From: Bacteroidota bacterium
GTDB lineage: Bacteria; Bacteroidota; Ignavibacteria; Kryptoniales; JAKASW01
Length of the DNA stretch: 17,867 nucleotides
NCBI GenBank assembly: GCA_021789755.1
Contig: JAJYJD010000039.1
Coordinates: forward strand, 1-17,867
Reading direction: 5' to 3'
Part shown: positions 6,961 through 14,805 of the stretch, piece by piece
Layout: each line of letters starts with the position of its first letter
Numbering within the stretch: position 1 is the stretch's first letter
The notes under the pieces: model-generated
Databases searched by the model: none
The model's input: the letters and a program-made list of their open reading frames with translations, nothing else
What the model was told of the DNA's origin: nothing
Made by a program: the position numbers and the translations under genes

Positions 6961-8586
6961 ATGGCAGGAAAGATTATCCAGTTTGGCCCTGACGCCCGCT
7001 CCGCACTGAAGCGCGGCGTTGACACTCTCGCGGACGCGGTGAAAGTTACACTCGGCCCCCGCGGGCGCAATGTCATAATCGACAAGAAATTTGGCGCGCC
7101 GACCGTCACAAAAGACGGAGTGACAGTAGCGAAAGAGATCGAGCTCGAGGACACGATCGAGAATATGGGCGCACAGATGGTACGCGAAGTCGCGTCCAAG
7201 ACTTCCGACGTTGCAGGAGACGGCACGACGACAGCTACGGTTCTTGCGCAGGCAATTTACCGCGAAGGTTTGAAGAACGTCACCGCGGGTGCTAACCCGA
7301 TGGACCTGAAGCGCGGCATCGACCTCGCGGTCGAGAAGGTGGTCGAAGGCCTCAAGAAGATCAGCCGAGAAGTCACCGACAAGAAAGAGATCGCCCAGGT
7401 AGGAACCATCTCCGCAAACAACGACAGCGAGATCGGGAATCTCATCGCCAACGCAATGGACAAAGTCGGAAAGGACGGCGTCATCACTGTCGAAGAGGCA
7501 AGAGGAACCGATACGACGATGGAAGTTGTCGAGGGAATGCAGTTCGACCGCGGCTACCTCTCCCCTTACTTCGTTACCGACACGGAGAGAATGGAAGCGT
7601 CGATGGAAGACCCGTACATTCTCATCCACGACAAGAAAGTCTCGTCGATGAAGGATCTCCTGCCGGTGCTCGAAAAGGTTGCACAGAGCAGCCGTTCCGT
7701 CGTTATTATCGCCGAGGACATCGAAGGCGAAGCGCTGGCGACATTGGTCGTCAACAAGATCCGCGGAACGCTGAAAGCCGTGGCGGTCAAGGCCCCCGGA
7801 TTCGGTGATAGAAGAAAGGCGATGCTCGAAGATGTGGCTGTCCTGACAGGCGGACAGGTTATATCCGAAGAGAAGGGCTTCAAGCTTGAGAACGCACAGC
7901 TCTCTTTCCTCGGTACGGCCAAAAAGGTAACAATCGACAAGGATAACACGACCATCGTTGAAGGTGCGGGAAGCAAGGATGACATCAAGCGGCGCATCAA
8001 CGAGATCAAAGCACAGATCGACAAGACTACAAGCGATTACGACAAAGAGAAACTGCAGGAAAGACTCGCGAAGCTTTCCGGCGGAGTCGCAGTCCTGAAG
8101 ATCGGCGCCACGACAGAAGTCGAGATGAAAGAGAAGAAGGCGCGAGTCGAGGATGCGCTGCACGCGACACGCGCAGCAGTCGAGGAAGGCATCGTTCCCG
8201 GCGGCGGCGTCGCCCTCGTTCGCTCGATCCCTCAGCTTGATTCTGTAAAGACCGAGAACGAGGACCAGAAGATCGGAATCGAGATCGTGAAAAAAGCGCT
8301 CGAAGAGCCTTTGAGATGGATCGTCAACAACGCAGGGCTCGAGGGCTCGGTTGTTCTCCAGAAGGTGAGAGAAGGAAAGGACGATTACGGCTTCAATGCT
8401 CAGAGCGAAACATATGAGAATCTCCTGAAGGCCGGAGTGATCGATCCGACGAAGGTTACGCGCACCGCACTTCAGAACGCGGCCAGCGTCGCCAGCCTCC
8501 TGCTGACAACGGAAGCCGTCGTCTGCGAGAAACCCGAGAAGGACAAACCGGCGATGCCGACACCTCCGATGGGTGACATGTACTAA
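6961..8586 (+). CDS. groEL: Chaperonin GroEL (Hsp60)
   Basis: 541 aa, full length. The ATP-dependent tetradecameric chaperonin that folds cytoplasmic proteins with GroES. ATP-site motifs are all present: TLGPRGRNVIIDKKFGAP near residue 30, GDGTTTATVLAQ near 86, and VEDALHATRAAVEEG with the ATPase Asp (E. coli D398 equivalent), then IVPGGGVAL. The apical-domain segment DRGYLSPYFVTD near 200 is typical. The C-terminus ends MPTPPMGDMY and lacks the Gly-Gly-Met repeat seen in many GroELs. AAGGAG precedes the ATG. It shares the CIRCE-controlled promoter of groES and ends 60 bases before a strong terminator. Confidence 0.98.
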   Translation: MAGKIIQFGPDARSALKRGVDTLADAVKVTLGPRGRNVIIDKKFGAPTVTKDGVTVAKEIELEDTIENMGAQMVREVASKTSDVAGDGTTTATVLAQAIYREGLKNVTAGANPMDLKRGIDLAVEKVVEGLKKISREVTDKKEIAQVGTISANNDSEIGNLIANAMDKVGKDGVITVEEARGTDTTMEVVEGMQFDRGYLSPYFVTDTERMEASMEDPYILIHDKKVSSMKDLLPVLEKVAQSSRSVVIIAEDIEGEALATLVVNKIRGTLKAVAVKAPGFGDRRKAMLEDVAVLTGGQVISEEKGFKLENAQLSFLGTAKKVTIDKDNTTIVEGAGSKDDIKRRINEIKAQIDKTTSDYDKEKLQERLAKLSGGVAVLKIGATTEVEMKEKKARVEDALHATRAAVEEGIVPGGGVALVRSIPQLDSVKTENEDQKIGIEIVKKALEEPLRWIVNNAGLEGSVVLQKVREGKDDYGFNAQSETYENLLKAGVIDPTKVTRTALQNAASVASLLLTTEAVVCEKPEKDKPAMPTPPMGDMY

Positions 8587-8646
8587 GGTAGGATGCGCAA
8601 CTCGCTTTTAAAGTGAGCCGCACATAAACCCCACATAAACTCTTCG

Positions 8647-8677
8647 AAGTCCCGCCTCAATGCGGGACTTTTTTTTT
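8647..8677 (+). terminator. Intrinsic terminator of groESL
   Basis: A perfect 9-bp stem AAGTCCCGC / GCGGGACTT (8647-8655 and 8662-8670) with a 6-base loop CTCAAT runs straight into a T tract ending at 8677. It lies 60 bases after the groEL stop. Confidence 0.95.
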
Positions 8678-9040
8678 GCCTTCCCGAAACTCCCGCGGCT
8701 GGAAATGAAGTCAGAAGAAATAAAAGAGCGGTAAAAACATGCCAATATACTAAATATCCGTTTAGATAACTAATCAATGAAACGCATCTATTGCCACGAT
8801 ATCAATCACCGTTTACTAAAAAGGGCAGTATTAATGGTAAACTGATTTTTAGCAATAAACGTGGAAATCAAGGAATTGCGCACATACGATTCAGTTATAC
8901 CTAAACTTATGTTTAGAGAAGGGTGCGAAATACTAAATTTACGCTTAGGATTATCTCGGCACGGTGAGAGATGGAATGGTCAGGGATGGCTCAGGTATGA
9001 CCCATTCCCACACGTAAAAAAGGATCCACGAGCACATCGC
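8678..9040. other. AT-rich non-coding island with CTAAA/TTTAG palindromes
   Basis: No gene is recognisable on either strand between the groESL terminator and the otsB stop. Composition drops to AT-rich against G+C-rich neighbours. A motif of the form ATAC(C)TAAA-N4/5-G(T/C)TTAG occurs three times: 8747-8765, 8897-8916 (perfect palindrome CTAAACTTATGTTTAG at 8901-8916) and 8930-8948. GTTTAC (8811-8816) and GTAAAC (8837-8842) form one more inverted pair. These could be operator sites or remnants of a mobile repeat. Confidence 0.5.
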
Positions 9041-9820
9041 CTATTCCGCCTCGAACAGGAACCTTGCCAGCTCACCGATGAGCGCGGCAGGCGAGTCAAG
9101 CGAATAGCCGGCGGTCGTTTGACGCTCCGGGCTCCCGATGAAGACGCTTACCCCTTTCATCTCGTTCACCTTCTGAAAACCGTACTCGTCGGTCATGTCA
9201 TCGCCGAAAAAGAACACCCTCCCGTGCCTCCCCGTCTTCCTCAAAATTTTTTCGACGGCCTTCCCCTTATCCCACTCAACGGGCGCCTTGATTTCAACCA
9301 CTTTTTTCCCGGGCTGCAGTTTTATCTTCCCGGCTTTGAGCGCGGGTCCGGTTATCGCCTCGAGATCGTCGAGCAATCCCCGAACCAGGCGCGGCTCGAC
9401 GGTGCGGTAGTGAACGGCTATCGAATATTTTTTCGGCTGTATGATTGCACCGTACCGTTTGAGTCTCTTCCTGATCCTCGCATCGAGCGAGTCGATGAAC
9501 TTTACAGAGCCGGCCGATTTCTTCTCGACGAAGCGGATACCGGGTCCCTCGATCTCGACTCCGTGATTTCCGGAATAGAAAATACCTCTGATGCCGACAA
9601 GCTTCTTTATTTCGGGAAGCGCCCGGCCGCTGATTATTCCGACCGTGTAGTTCCTGGCAAGTTCCTCGACTATGGACCTCGCCACGGGCCTGAACTTCAC
9701 TTTGCCAGGCGTCTCCTCTATCCGGGCAAGAGTGCCGTCGAAGTCGAAGAAGAACACGGGATATTTCCCCCTTTCTCTGGCAAGGATTTCACTCTTCAGT
9801 CTGGACGGTCCGGTGCCCAA
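9041..9820 (-). CDS. otsB: Trehalose-6-phosphate phosphatase OtsB
   Basis: 259 aa HAD-superfamily phosphatase releasing trehalose from trehalose-6-phosphate in the cytoplasm. Motif I is FFFDFDGTL with nucleophile D26 and D28; motif II is the Ser of SGR (64-66); the cap and substrate region shows SGNHGVEI (83-90); motif III Lys lies in WDKGK (183-187); motif IV is FFGDDMTDEYGF (204-215) with its Mg2+-binding aspartates. The start is a TTG at 9820, one base after the treT stop, without a clear ribosome site, so it probably relies on coupling to treT; an alternative start further in is possible. It is the last gene of the cluster although its substrate is made by OtsA, encoded first. No oddity in the active site. 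Confidence 0.93.
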   Translation of the reverse strand: MGTGPSRLKSEILARERGKYPVFFFDFDGTLARIEETPGKVKFRPVARSIVEELARNYTVGIISGRALPEIKKLVGIRGIFYSGNHGVEIEGPGIRFVEKKSAGSVKFIDSLDARIRKRLKRYGAIIQPKKYSIAVHYRTVEPRLVRGLLDDLEAITGPALKAGKIKLQPGKKVVEIKAPVEWDKGKAVEKILRKTGRHGRVFFFGDDMTDEYGFQKVNEMKGVSVFIGSPERQTTAGYSLDSPAALIGELARFLFEAE

Positions 9821-9821
9821 T

Positions 9822-11042
9822 TTAAAGGTACACTATGTCTTTGTCGTGGTACAGTGAAAGTGCGAGGAGAAGATAGTCCCTCAGGTGCCGGGTTATCAGG
9901 AAGTTCTGCCTTATATGCTCTCTTCCGTTCTTGCCGAGCTCGCGAGCGAATGCCGGTTCGTTGATAATTTGTTTGATCCAGTATGCGGTCCCCTCGATGC
10001 TGTGCGTCAGCACTCCGCTGTATTTGTGCTTTATCTGTAAAGGTATCCCGCCGACAGCCGACGCGATGACGGGCTTCCTCTTCCAGAGGGCTTCCGCCAC
10101 GGTAAGGCCGAACCCTTCCCTCAGCGACTTCTGAAGAACGACGGTGGATCCTCTCTGGAGCGCATTGATCTCCAGGTCGCTGGACGGGGGGAGCAGCAAT
10201 ACGAATATGTCTTTATCGCCTGCCGCAGCGTGCTGCACATCCGAAAGGACTCTCTCACCTTCCGGATCATCGGTCGCTCCGCCCCCCGCAAGAACAAGCT
10301 GGCAGTCTACGTACCTCTTCACGAGCTTGTACGCCTTTATGACGCCGACGGGATCCTTCAGATAATCGAACCGCGAGATCTGAGTGATGACGGGGCGGGT
10401 GAGGTCGATGTTGAACTTCTCGAATATACTCCTCACGTAATTTTCATCGAGGTCTCTGTTCTTGTCGCTGAGCGGATCGATGGACGGTGAAATCAGAAAC
10501 TGTCTCGTGCTGAGCGGGCGGCTGAACGCCGGAGCTGAAAAGATCGCACCATCGAAGCGCTCGATGAAATCCTTCAAGAAAAGCCAGACGTTCTCGCGCG
10601 GCTCCGAAAAATCGATATGGCACCTCCAGACCCATTTGTTGTCCAAATGCGATCTCTCTTCAACCAGGCCGATCGGTTGAGGGTCGTGGATGAAGACAAC
10701 GTCGTTTTCGAAACTCATCGACCGGGCATTCTCCCGGTTCACTTCCAGGAAGTGGGCCCAATCGTTTTCGACAAAAGTCTCCGGGACTCCGTGCAGCGCG
10801 TTATGCATTTTCTTCGTGACGGCGTAGAACTTCTCTCCCCCTTTTATCACGTCCCACGTCGTCCGGACGCCGAGTTCGTTCATCATCGGCACCAGGCGGG
10901 TCAGGATTTCCGCGACCCCTCCGCCGACTGCCGTCGAATTCACGTGCTGGATCTTCAGCGTCCCTGCCTTTTCTCCGATCGCGAACAACTCATCGATGAC
11001 TGAACCGCCGACGATCTCTGCATAGTCTTTTACCTGGGCCAT
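9822..11042 (-). CDS. treT: Trehalose synthase TreT (glycosyltransferase family 4)
   Basis: 406 aa. TreT makes trehalose in one reversible step from a nucleoside-diphosphate glucose and free glucose. The chain strongly resembles archaeal TreT: HVNSTAVGGGVAEILTRLVP (33-52), FIHDPQPIGL (117-126), WVWRCHIDFSEP (137-148), SPSIDPLSDKN (185-195), QISRFDYLKDP (221-231). The GT4 E-x7-E motif is REGFGLTVAE (308-317) with E309 and E317. No signal or membrane segment. ATG 11042 has AGGA upstream and follows the DUF5752 stop by 10 bases; otsB starts 1 base after its end. Presence beside otsA/otsB gives this cell two trehalose routes, and TreT may also run backwards to recover NDP-glucose. Confidence 0.92.
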   Translation of the reverse strand: MAQVKDYAEIVGGSVIDELFAIGEKAGTLKIQHVNSTAVGGGVAEILTRLVPMMNELGVRTTWDVIKGGEKFYAVTKKMHNALHGVPETFVENDWAHFLEVNRENARSMSFENDVVFIHDPQPIGLVEERSHLDNKWVWRCHIDFSEPRENVWLFLKDFIERFDGAIFSAPAFSRPLSTRQFLISPSIDPLSDKNRDLDENYVRSIFEKFNIDLTRPVITQISRFDYLKDPVGVIKAYKLVKRYVDCQLVLAGGGATDDPEGERVLSDVQHAAAGDKDIFVLLLPPSSDLEINALQRGSTVVLQKSLREGFGLTVAEALWKRKPVIASAVGGIPLQIKHKYSGVLTHSIEGTAYWIKQIINEPAFARELGKNGREHIRQNFLITRHLRDYLLLALSLYHDKDIVYL

Positions 11043-11052
11043 TCAAATAATC

Positions 11053-11697
11053 CTATGAATTCGGAACCATCTTCAGAAGCCTGTCCCTCAGCCCCTCGAG
11101 GGTGAATGTGTACGGGTCTAGGCGCGATATCTGCTCCGCTTCCCTTTCTTTGCCCGCGGACCTCAGCCAGATGGAGAAGTCATTATCTCCCTTTTCCAGC
11201 CTTAGTTTTGCTTCGAACATATGGAAATAGATCGCGTGTATACTCACGGTTTTCAACATCTCCTTGAACTCAGCCACATTGTGCGCGATCTTTCCGGTCG
11301 GGACGACGAATATCCGCGAGCTCATGAAATGAAACTCCTCGCCATCCGGACATCTCGCGTTCACGCTCTGTTTTGCACTCTTCAGGTATTCTTCGAGGAG
11401 TTCGAGGAATCGTTTCCTGAGGTCGGAAAGTCTAACGAACTGCATGATGTCGATACTTGCGAGCATCTCACCCGCAAGCTCCTCGTTCAACATATTCGTG
11501 ACCCAGTAAGCGAAATCGTTCGGCGGCTCGGGTGAAAGGAAATGATGCTGCTGGAGAAACCGGTGGGTGTGATGATAGATGGAAGAGAGCGGCACGGTCC
11601 TGATACCTTCCGTAAGCTCGGGCAATGTAGCGGCCCTTCGACCCAAAAGTTCGGTAAGGATCAATCTGGACTTGAACTCGAACGGTGTAGTATCCAT
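11053..11697 (-). CDS. DUF5752 family protein, unknown function
   Basis: 214 aa, no signal peptide or membrane helix. The sequence pattern fits DUF5752, as I recall it: FKSRLILTELLGRRAATLPEL near the start, SIYHHTHRFLQQHHFLSPEP (39-58), then PNDFAYWVTNMLNEELAGEMLASIDI, and later IHAIYFHMFEAKLRL and DFSIWLRSA. The several His and Tyr residues in YHHTHRF and IYFHMFEAKLR recur as two similar blocks (SIYHHTHRF and AIYFHMFEA), which might be an internal duplication or a shared binding site. It starts 1 base after the mscS stop and sits 10 bases before treT, so it is co-translated with the trehalose genes. A role as TreT partner, sugar-binding regulator or enzyme is only inference from position. 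Confidence 0.82.
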   Translation of the reverse strand: MDTTPFEFKSRLILTELLGRRAATLPELTEGIRTVPLSSIYHHTHRFLQQHHFLSPEPPNDFAYWVTNMLNEELAGEMLASIDIMQFVRLSDLRKRFLELLEEYLKSAKQSVNARCPDGEEFHFMSSRIFVVPTGKIAHNVAEFKEMLKTVSIHAIYFHMFEAKLRLEKGDNDFSIWLRSAGKEREAEQISRLDPYTFTLEGLRDRLLKMVPNS

Positions 11698-11698
11698 C

Positions 11699-12739
11699 TC
11701 AATCCGATTCCCTGCTCAGGTGCACCGTTTGAGTCGGGAACGGGATCACTATGCCCTCCTTTTCGTAGCGGTCCTTGAGTTTCTTTATGAATTCATGCTT
11801 GATAAGGTATTGGTCGACGAAGGCGGACGCTCGCAGGTTTACCGAGAAATAAATCGCCGAATCGCCGAACCTGCTGTAGCGGATTGACGGGACATAGTCA
11901 CGGACGGCGCCCGGCACGGCTTTCTGAATCTCCGTCGCAACGTCGACCGTGATCCGTTCCACCTTCTGAAGATCGCTTCTGTAGTCGACGCCAACTTCCA
12001 CGCCTATGCCGAGATCGGGTGCAGGGAATTGATAGTTCGTTATGATAAGGCTGGCGAGGTTCTTGTTCGGAATAATTACGTGATTGCCCGCAAGTGTTCT
12101 AATGACCGTCGCCCTCCAGTTGAGGTCCTCAACGTAGCCCTCGTCACCCGAACTGAGTTTCACATAATTACCCGTCACAACCTGTCTGCCCGCGAGTATC
12201 TGCAATCCCGCGAAAAAATTCGTCAGCGTTTCCTGGAGGCCGAGTCCGATTGCAAGGCCGCCCACTCCGAGAGCCGTGAGAAGAGGCGCTATAGAGACAT
12301 GAAGCCCATCAAGGATAATTAGAATGCCTATCGAGTATACCGTCACCCTGACTATGTTCTTGAGCAGGCTCGTGGCCGATGCGAGCCCTGTGACGACGGT
12401 CTTATAATATTCGATCGTTTCCGTCCCTATATGGGCGACCGCTACCGTGACGGAGAATATCACCAGGACTCCGAGCGCCTTCGAGGAAATTTCGGCTGTA
12501 TTGTACGAGAGTCCCTGCGTTTGGATGAGTATGTAGAGACCGAGCGCGAGACTCCACAGCACGACAGAGCTCCTCACGGCCTCGACAACAATATCGTCAA
12601 AACGCCATTTCGTGTTCCTGGCGAGCCTGGCTAAGTAGACAAGGACAATATTCCGGAGCACAAACCCGACCACAATTGAGGCGACAATTATCGATCCGGG
12701 GATGATCAGCTGTTCAATTGTTGACAGTTTCAGTATCAT
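11699..12739 (-). CDS. Small-conductance mechanosensitive channel (MscS family)
   Basis: 346 aa inner-membrane channel. Hydrophobic segments lie near residues 10-28, 57-74, 88-106 and 128-147, followed by the pore helix region APLLTALGVGGLAIGLGLQETLTNFFAGLQIL (about 151-182, Gly/Ala rich as in MscS TM3). Then comes the beta domain GDEGYVEDLNWRATVIRT and NHVIIPNKNLAS (219-230), and the alpha/beta cytoplasmic domain. MscS channels open under membrane tension and release solutes on hypo-osmotic shock. I chose ATG 12739, which overlaps the otsA end by 26 bases; a GTG 30 bases earlier is possible but has no ribosome site. Its place among trehalose synthesis genes suggests paired build-up and release of solute. 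Confidence 0.92.
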   Translation of the reverse strand: MILKLSTIEQLIIPGSIIVASIVVGFVLRNIVLVYLARLARNTKWRFDDIVVEAVRSSVVLWSLALGLYILIQTQGLSYNTAEISSKALGVLVIFSVTVAVAHIGTETIEYYKTVVTGLASATSLLKNIVRVTVYSIGILIILDGLHVSIAPLLTALGVGGLAIGLGLQETLTNFFAGLQILAGRQVVTGNYVKLSSGDEGYVEDLNWRATVIRTLAGNHVIIPNKNLASLIITNYQFPAPDLGIGVEVGVDYRSDLQKVERITVDVATEIQKAVPGAVRDYVPSIRYSRFGDSAIYFSVNLRASAFVDQYLIKHEFIKKLKDRYEKEGIVIPFPTQTVHLSRESD

Positions 12740-14213
12740 ATTCCACAAATTCGAAATTGAATATCTCACTCAGGATTTTCGCCGCCCAGCGGTAGACGTT
12801 CTGCTGGCTGATCACTTCTCGCATCTTAGACATCCGTCGGTGCTGCTCTTCCGGCGTCATTTCGACCGCCATTTTTATCGCATCTGCGAGCCCATCGATG
12901 TAGTAAGGGTTGACCAGTACCGCGTCGACGAGTTCCCTCGCCGCGCCCGTGAACTCGCTTAGAATCAAAGCCCCGGAGAGATCGTTCCTGGAAGCGACGA
13001 ACTCCTTGGCCACGAGGTTCATGCCGTCGTGAAGCGAGGTGACCAGCGATACGTTGCCTATCCCGTTCCACGCGACCAACGATTCCTTCGAGTGGTTGGC
13101 CCGGGCAAAGATGATGGGCTTCCAGCCGAAGGACTGATACTTCTCGTTGATGCTGACCATCAGGTCGTTAAGCGCATCGTTCAGCTCGCGGTATGCCGGT
13201 ATCTGCATCCTGCTGAGAGCGCCGAGCTGCACGTAGACAAATTTCCCGAGGTAGTGAGGATTCTTCTCGAGGAACCTGTCCACGGCCCGGAACCGTTCGA
13301 GAATTCCCTTCGTGTAATCGATCCTGTCTACTCCGATTGCGACGATCTTGTCCTTAAGCCTGTATTTCTTCACCAGTTCCTGCCGCATCTTCATGACACG
13401 TTCGCTTGAGGAGAGCCTGGAAACGTTTTCGAAGTCGATGCTGATCGGAAAGGCTCTGACAAGCGTCGTCCGGCCGCCCCTGTTTATGCGCGACACGTCG
13501 TTCTCGATGCGTGACTCGATGTACCTGTTCACCGTATCAAGGAAGTTCATGACATGATACTGCACCTGGAATGCGAGAAGATCATTATAGAGCAGGTCTC
13601 CGAGAAGTTCTTCCTTGAAAGGCAGGATCCGGACGACTTCGCTGTTCGGCCACGGGATGTGCCAGAATTGGGCGGTGATGACATTCCGCACTTTCTCTTT
13701 GAGGATGCGCGCCAGGTTGGCGAAGTGATAGTCCTGGATGAAGACGAAGGCAGGACGATCACCGATGATCTCGGCGATCGCGTCGGCATATTTTTCTTGA
13801 ACGGCTTTATACATCAGGTAGTCCGCCGCCTCGAACTTTGGACGGATGTACGCGGCATGGCACAACGGCCACATCCCTCCGTTGGCAAAATTGTAATAGA
13901 AACCCGTTAATTCTTCTTTGGAAAGGAAGACTCGTCTAAGCGTGAAGCTGGGATTATCCGGCGGGCATGCAATTTCATTTCGCTCGTTGACGACGAGGTT
14001 GTCGGCTTCACCGGCCGCCTGGGCGACCCAGTAACCGCCGCTTGCTTCCATTATCGGTTCAAGAGCCGTCACGAGACCGCCGGGCGGCACGTAGTACTTC
14101 ACCTCGTCACCGTCGAAGACATGAACATACGGCTCACGGTTCGACACGACCACCAATAATCTGTCGCCGAGCTTCGATTTAATCAGCTCTGAAAGTCGGT
14201 CTCTCGTCCACAT
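12714..14213 (-). CDS. otsA: Alpha,alpha-trehalose-6-phosphate synthase OtsA (GT20)
   Basis: 499 aa from ATG 14213; an in-frame TTG four codons earlier is a weaker choice. GT20 enzymes transfer glucose from UDP- or ADP-glucose to glucose-6-phosphate. Key residues are kept: SNR (24-26), PPGGL with the GG sugar-phosphate loop (43-47), W115, QDYH (160-163), FWHIPWPNSE (183-192), GVDRIDYTKG (294-303) with R297 and K302 for the NDP and phosphate groups, and HDGMNLVAKEF (395-405). The SNREPY start is shared with a less studied GT20 branch, so glucosylglycerol-phosphate synthase is an alternative; adjacent otsB favours trehalose. It is the first gene of the five-gene cluster and overlaps mscS. Confidence 0.9.
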   Translation of the reverse strand: MWTRDRLSELIKSKLGDRLLVVVSNREPYVHVFDGDEVKYYVPPGGLVTALEPIMEASGGYWVAQAAGEADNLVVNERNEIACPPDNPSFTLRRVFLSKEELTGFYYNFANGGMWPLCHAAYIRPKFEAADYLMYKAVQEKYADAIAEIIGDRPAFVFIQDYHFANLARILKEKVRNVITAQFWHIPWPNSEVVRILPFKEELLGDLLYNDLLAFQVQYHVMNFLDTVNRYIESRIENDVSRINRGGRTTLVRAFPISIDFENVSRLSSSERVMKMRQELVKKYRLKDKIVAIGVDRIDYTKGILERFRAVDRFLEKNPHYLGKFVYVQLGALSRMQIPAYRELNDALNDLMVSINEKYQSFGWKPIIFARANHSKESLVAWNGIGNVSLVTSLHDGMNLVAKEFVASRNDLSGALILSEFTGAARELVDAVLVNPYYIDGLADAIKMAVEMTPEEQHRRMSKMREVISQQNVYRWAAKILSEIFNFEFVEYDTETVNN

Positions 14214-14223
14214 GGTACTTTTC

Positions 14224-14251
14224 AATATAGAAACTTACCAGAGAAAACCAA
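14224..14251 (-). promoter_or_regulatory. Candidate promoter of the trehalose cluster
   Basis: On the minus strand TTGGTT (14251-14246) and TATATT (14229-14224) are 16 bases apart. Transcription would start within a few bases of the otsA ATG at 14213, giving an almost leaderless mRNA, which fits the lack of a clear ribosome site. Read-through from ssrA is another possible source. Confidence 0.35.
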
Positions 14252-14325
14252 GGAGGAAAGAAAGTCAAAACACAAAAGCCGGAATTCAAAACCAATTCCC
14301 AGATAGGAAAAGTGATCCCGTGAAA

Positions 14326-14371
14326 GGTTTGAGCTTTGGGCTGTACTTTTGAACTTTGACCTTTGACTTTG
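14326..14371. repeat. CAAAGTCAAAG-type low-complexity tract
   Basis: On the minus strand the DNA just after ssrA reads CAAAGTCAAAGGTCAAAG, then TTCAAAAGT and, after a short gap, CAAAGCTCAAACC. The hexamer CAAAGT/C recurs with slippage-like spacing. It resembles the CTCAAA/TTTGACTTT tract at 3682-3773. A weak hairpin GGAATT/AATTCC (14281-14299) lies beyond it; neither makes a convincing terminator for ssrA. Confidence 0.45.
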
Positions 14372-14377
14372 TAATAG

Positions 14378-14738
14378 TGGAGATGCGGGGAGTCGAACCC
14401 CGGTCCGAAGATAGGATTCCATGAGCCTCTACGTGCGTAGCTTCGACCTTAAATTTCACTGAGTGCTGTTCGCGAAGCCGAGTTACACTCAGCAATCCCG
14501 GCATAATATTTCCGTCAGTCCACCGGGCAATGACTGGCAGAAAGCCTGCCTGGGCGACGCCCATTCTGGTGCCGACAGACAGAACCTCCAGATGGACGGG
14601 TTACCTTTTTTTAATTAGGCAGCCAATGCGTAGTTGTTGTTCGCATTTACGTTTTTACCGATTTTTTTACGCGGTACCGGCAACCGCGACACGCATCTCA
14701 CAGCTTCCCGAATCCCCGTCGATTCCAATATCATCCCC
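14378..14738 (-). ncRNA. ssrA: Transfer-messenger RNA (tmRNA)
   Basis: 361-base one-piece tmRNA. The 5' end reads GGGGATGATATTGGAATCGA and the 3' end GGGGTTCGACTCCCCGCATC, both hallmarks of ssrA. The first seven bases GGGGATG pair with CATCTCC at the end through one G-U pair, and the T-arm GGGGTTCGACTCCCC is perfect. The 3' CCA is not encoded (CTA follows the discriminator A), so it must be added afterwards. The internal reading frame gives ANNNYALAA, then TAA. tmRNA with SmpB frees stalled ribosomes and tags the unfinished protein for destruction. It lies between the HPt gene and the trehalose cluster on the same strand. Confidence 0.97.
14615..14644 (-). other. tmRNA tag-peptide reading frame
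   Basis: Codons from the likely resume codon GCG (14644-14642) to TAA (14617-14615) encode ANNNYALAA. The YALAA end is the usual signal for ClpXP-type proteases. The exact resume codon is inferred from the preceding GTAAAT and from the tag pattern in other bacteria. Confidence 0.85.
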
Positions 14739-14767
14739 ATGTATGAAAATCAACCGATCCAATCGAT

Positions 14768-14799
14768 CCCGACATTGTTCGGGGCGAGAAACTATTCTC
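14768..14799. other. Paired stem-loops between the HPt gene and ssrA
   Basis: Two short hairpins lie side by side: CCCGA/TCGGG (14768-14783, 6-base loop) and GAGAA/TTCTC (14786-14799, 4-base loop). There is no T-run after either. They may weakly end the regulator-HPt transcript or belong to the ssrA leader. Confidence 0.3.
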
Positions 14800-14805
14800 T
14801 AATTG

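Noticed and set aside
6907..8163. 418-codon open frame on the minus strand opposite groEL
   Set aside because: It lies wholly antisense to an unmistakable groEL and reads as leucine/arginine/histidine-rich mirror sequence with no recognisable domain.
8861..9964. 367-codon plus-strand frame covering the AT-rich island and otsB
   Set aside because: Two thirds is antisense to otsB. The first 60 codons fall in the AT-rich island, lack a ribosome site and show no family resemblance.
14378..14430. tRNA-like T-arm and acceptor end
   Set aside because: It first looked like a tRNA 3' end, but the matching 5' half lies 300 bases away with a tag frame between, so it is the tmRNA.
14286..14564. Minus-strand open frames inside the tmRNA region
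   Set aside because: They cover the tmRNA body, whose ends pair and whose tag frame is clear; the frames are by-products of the RNA sequence.
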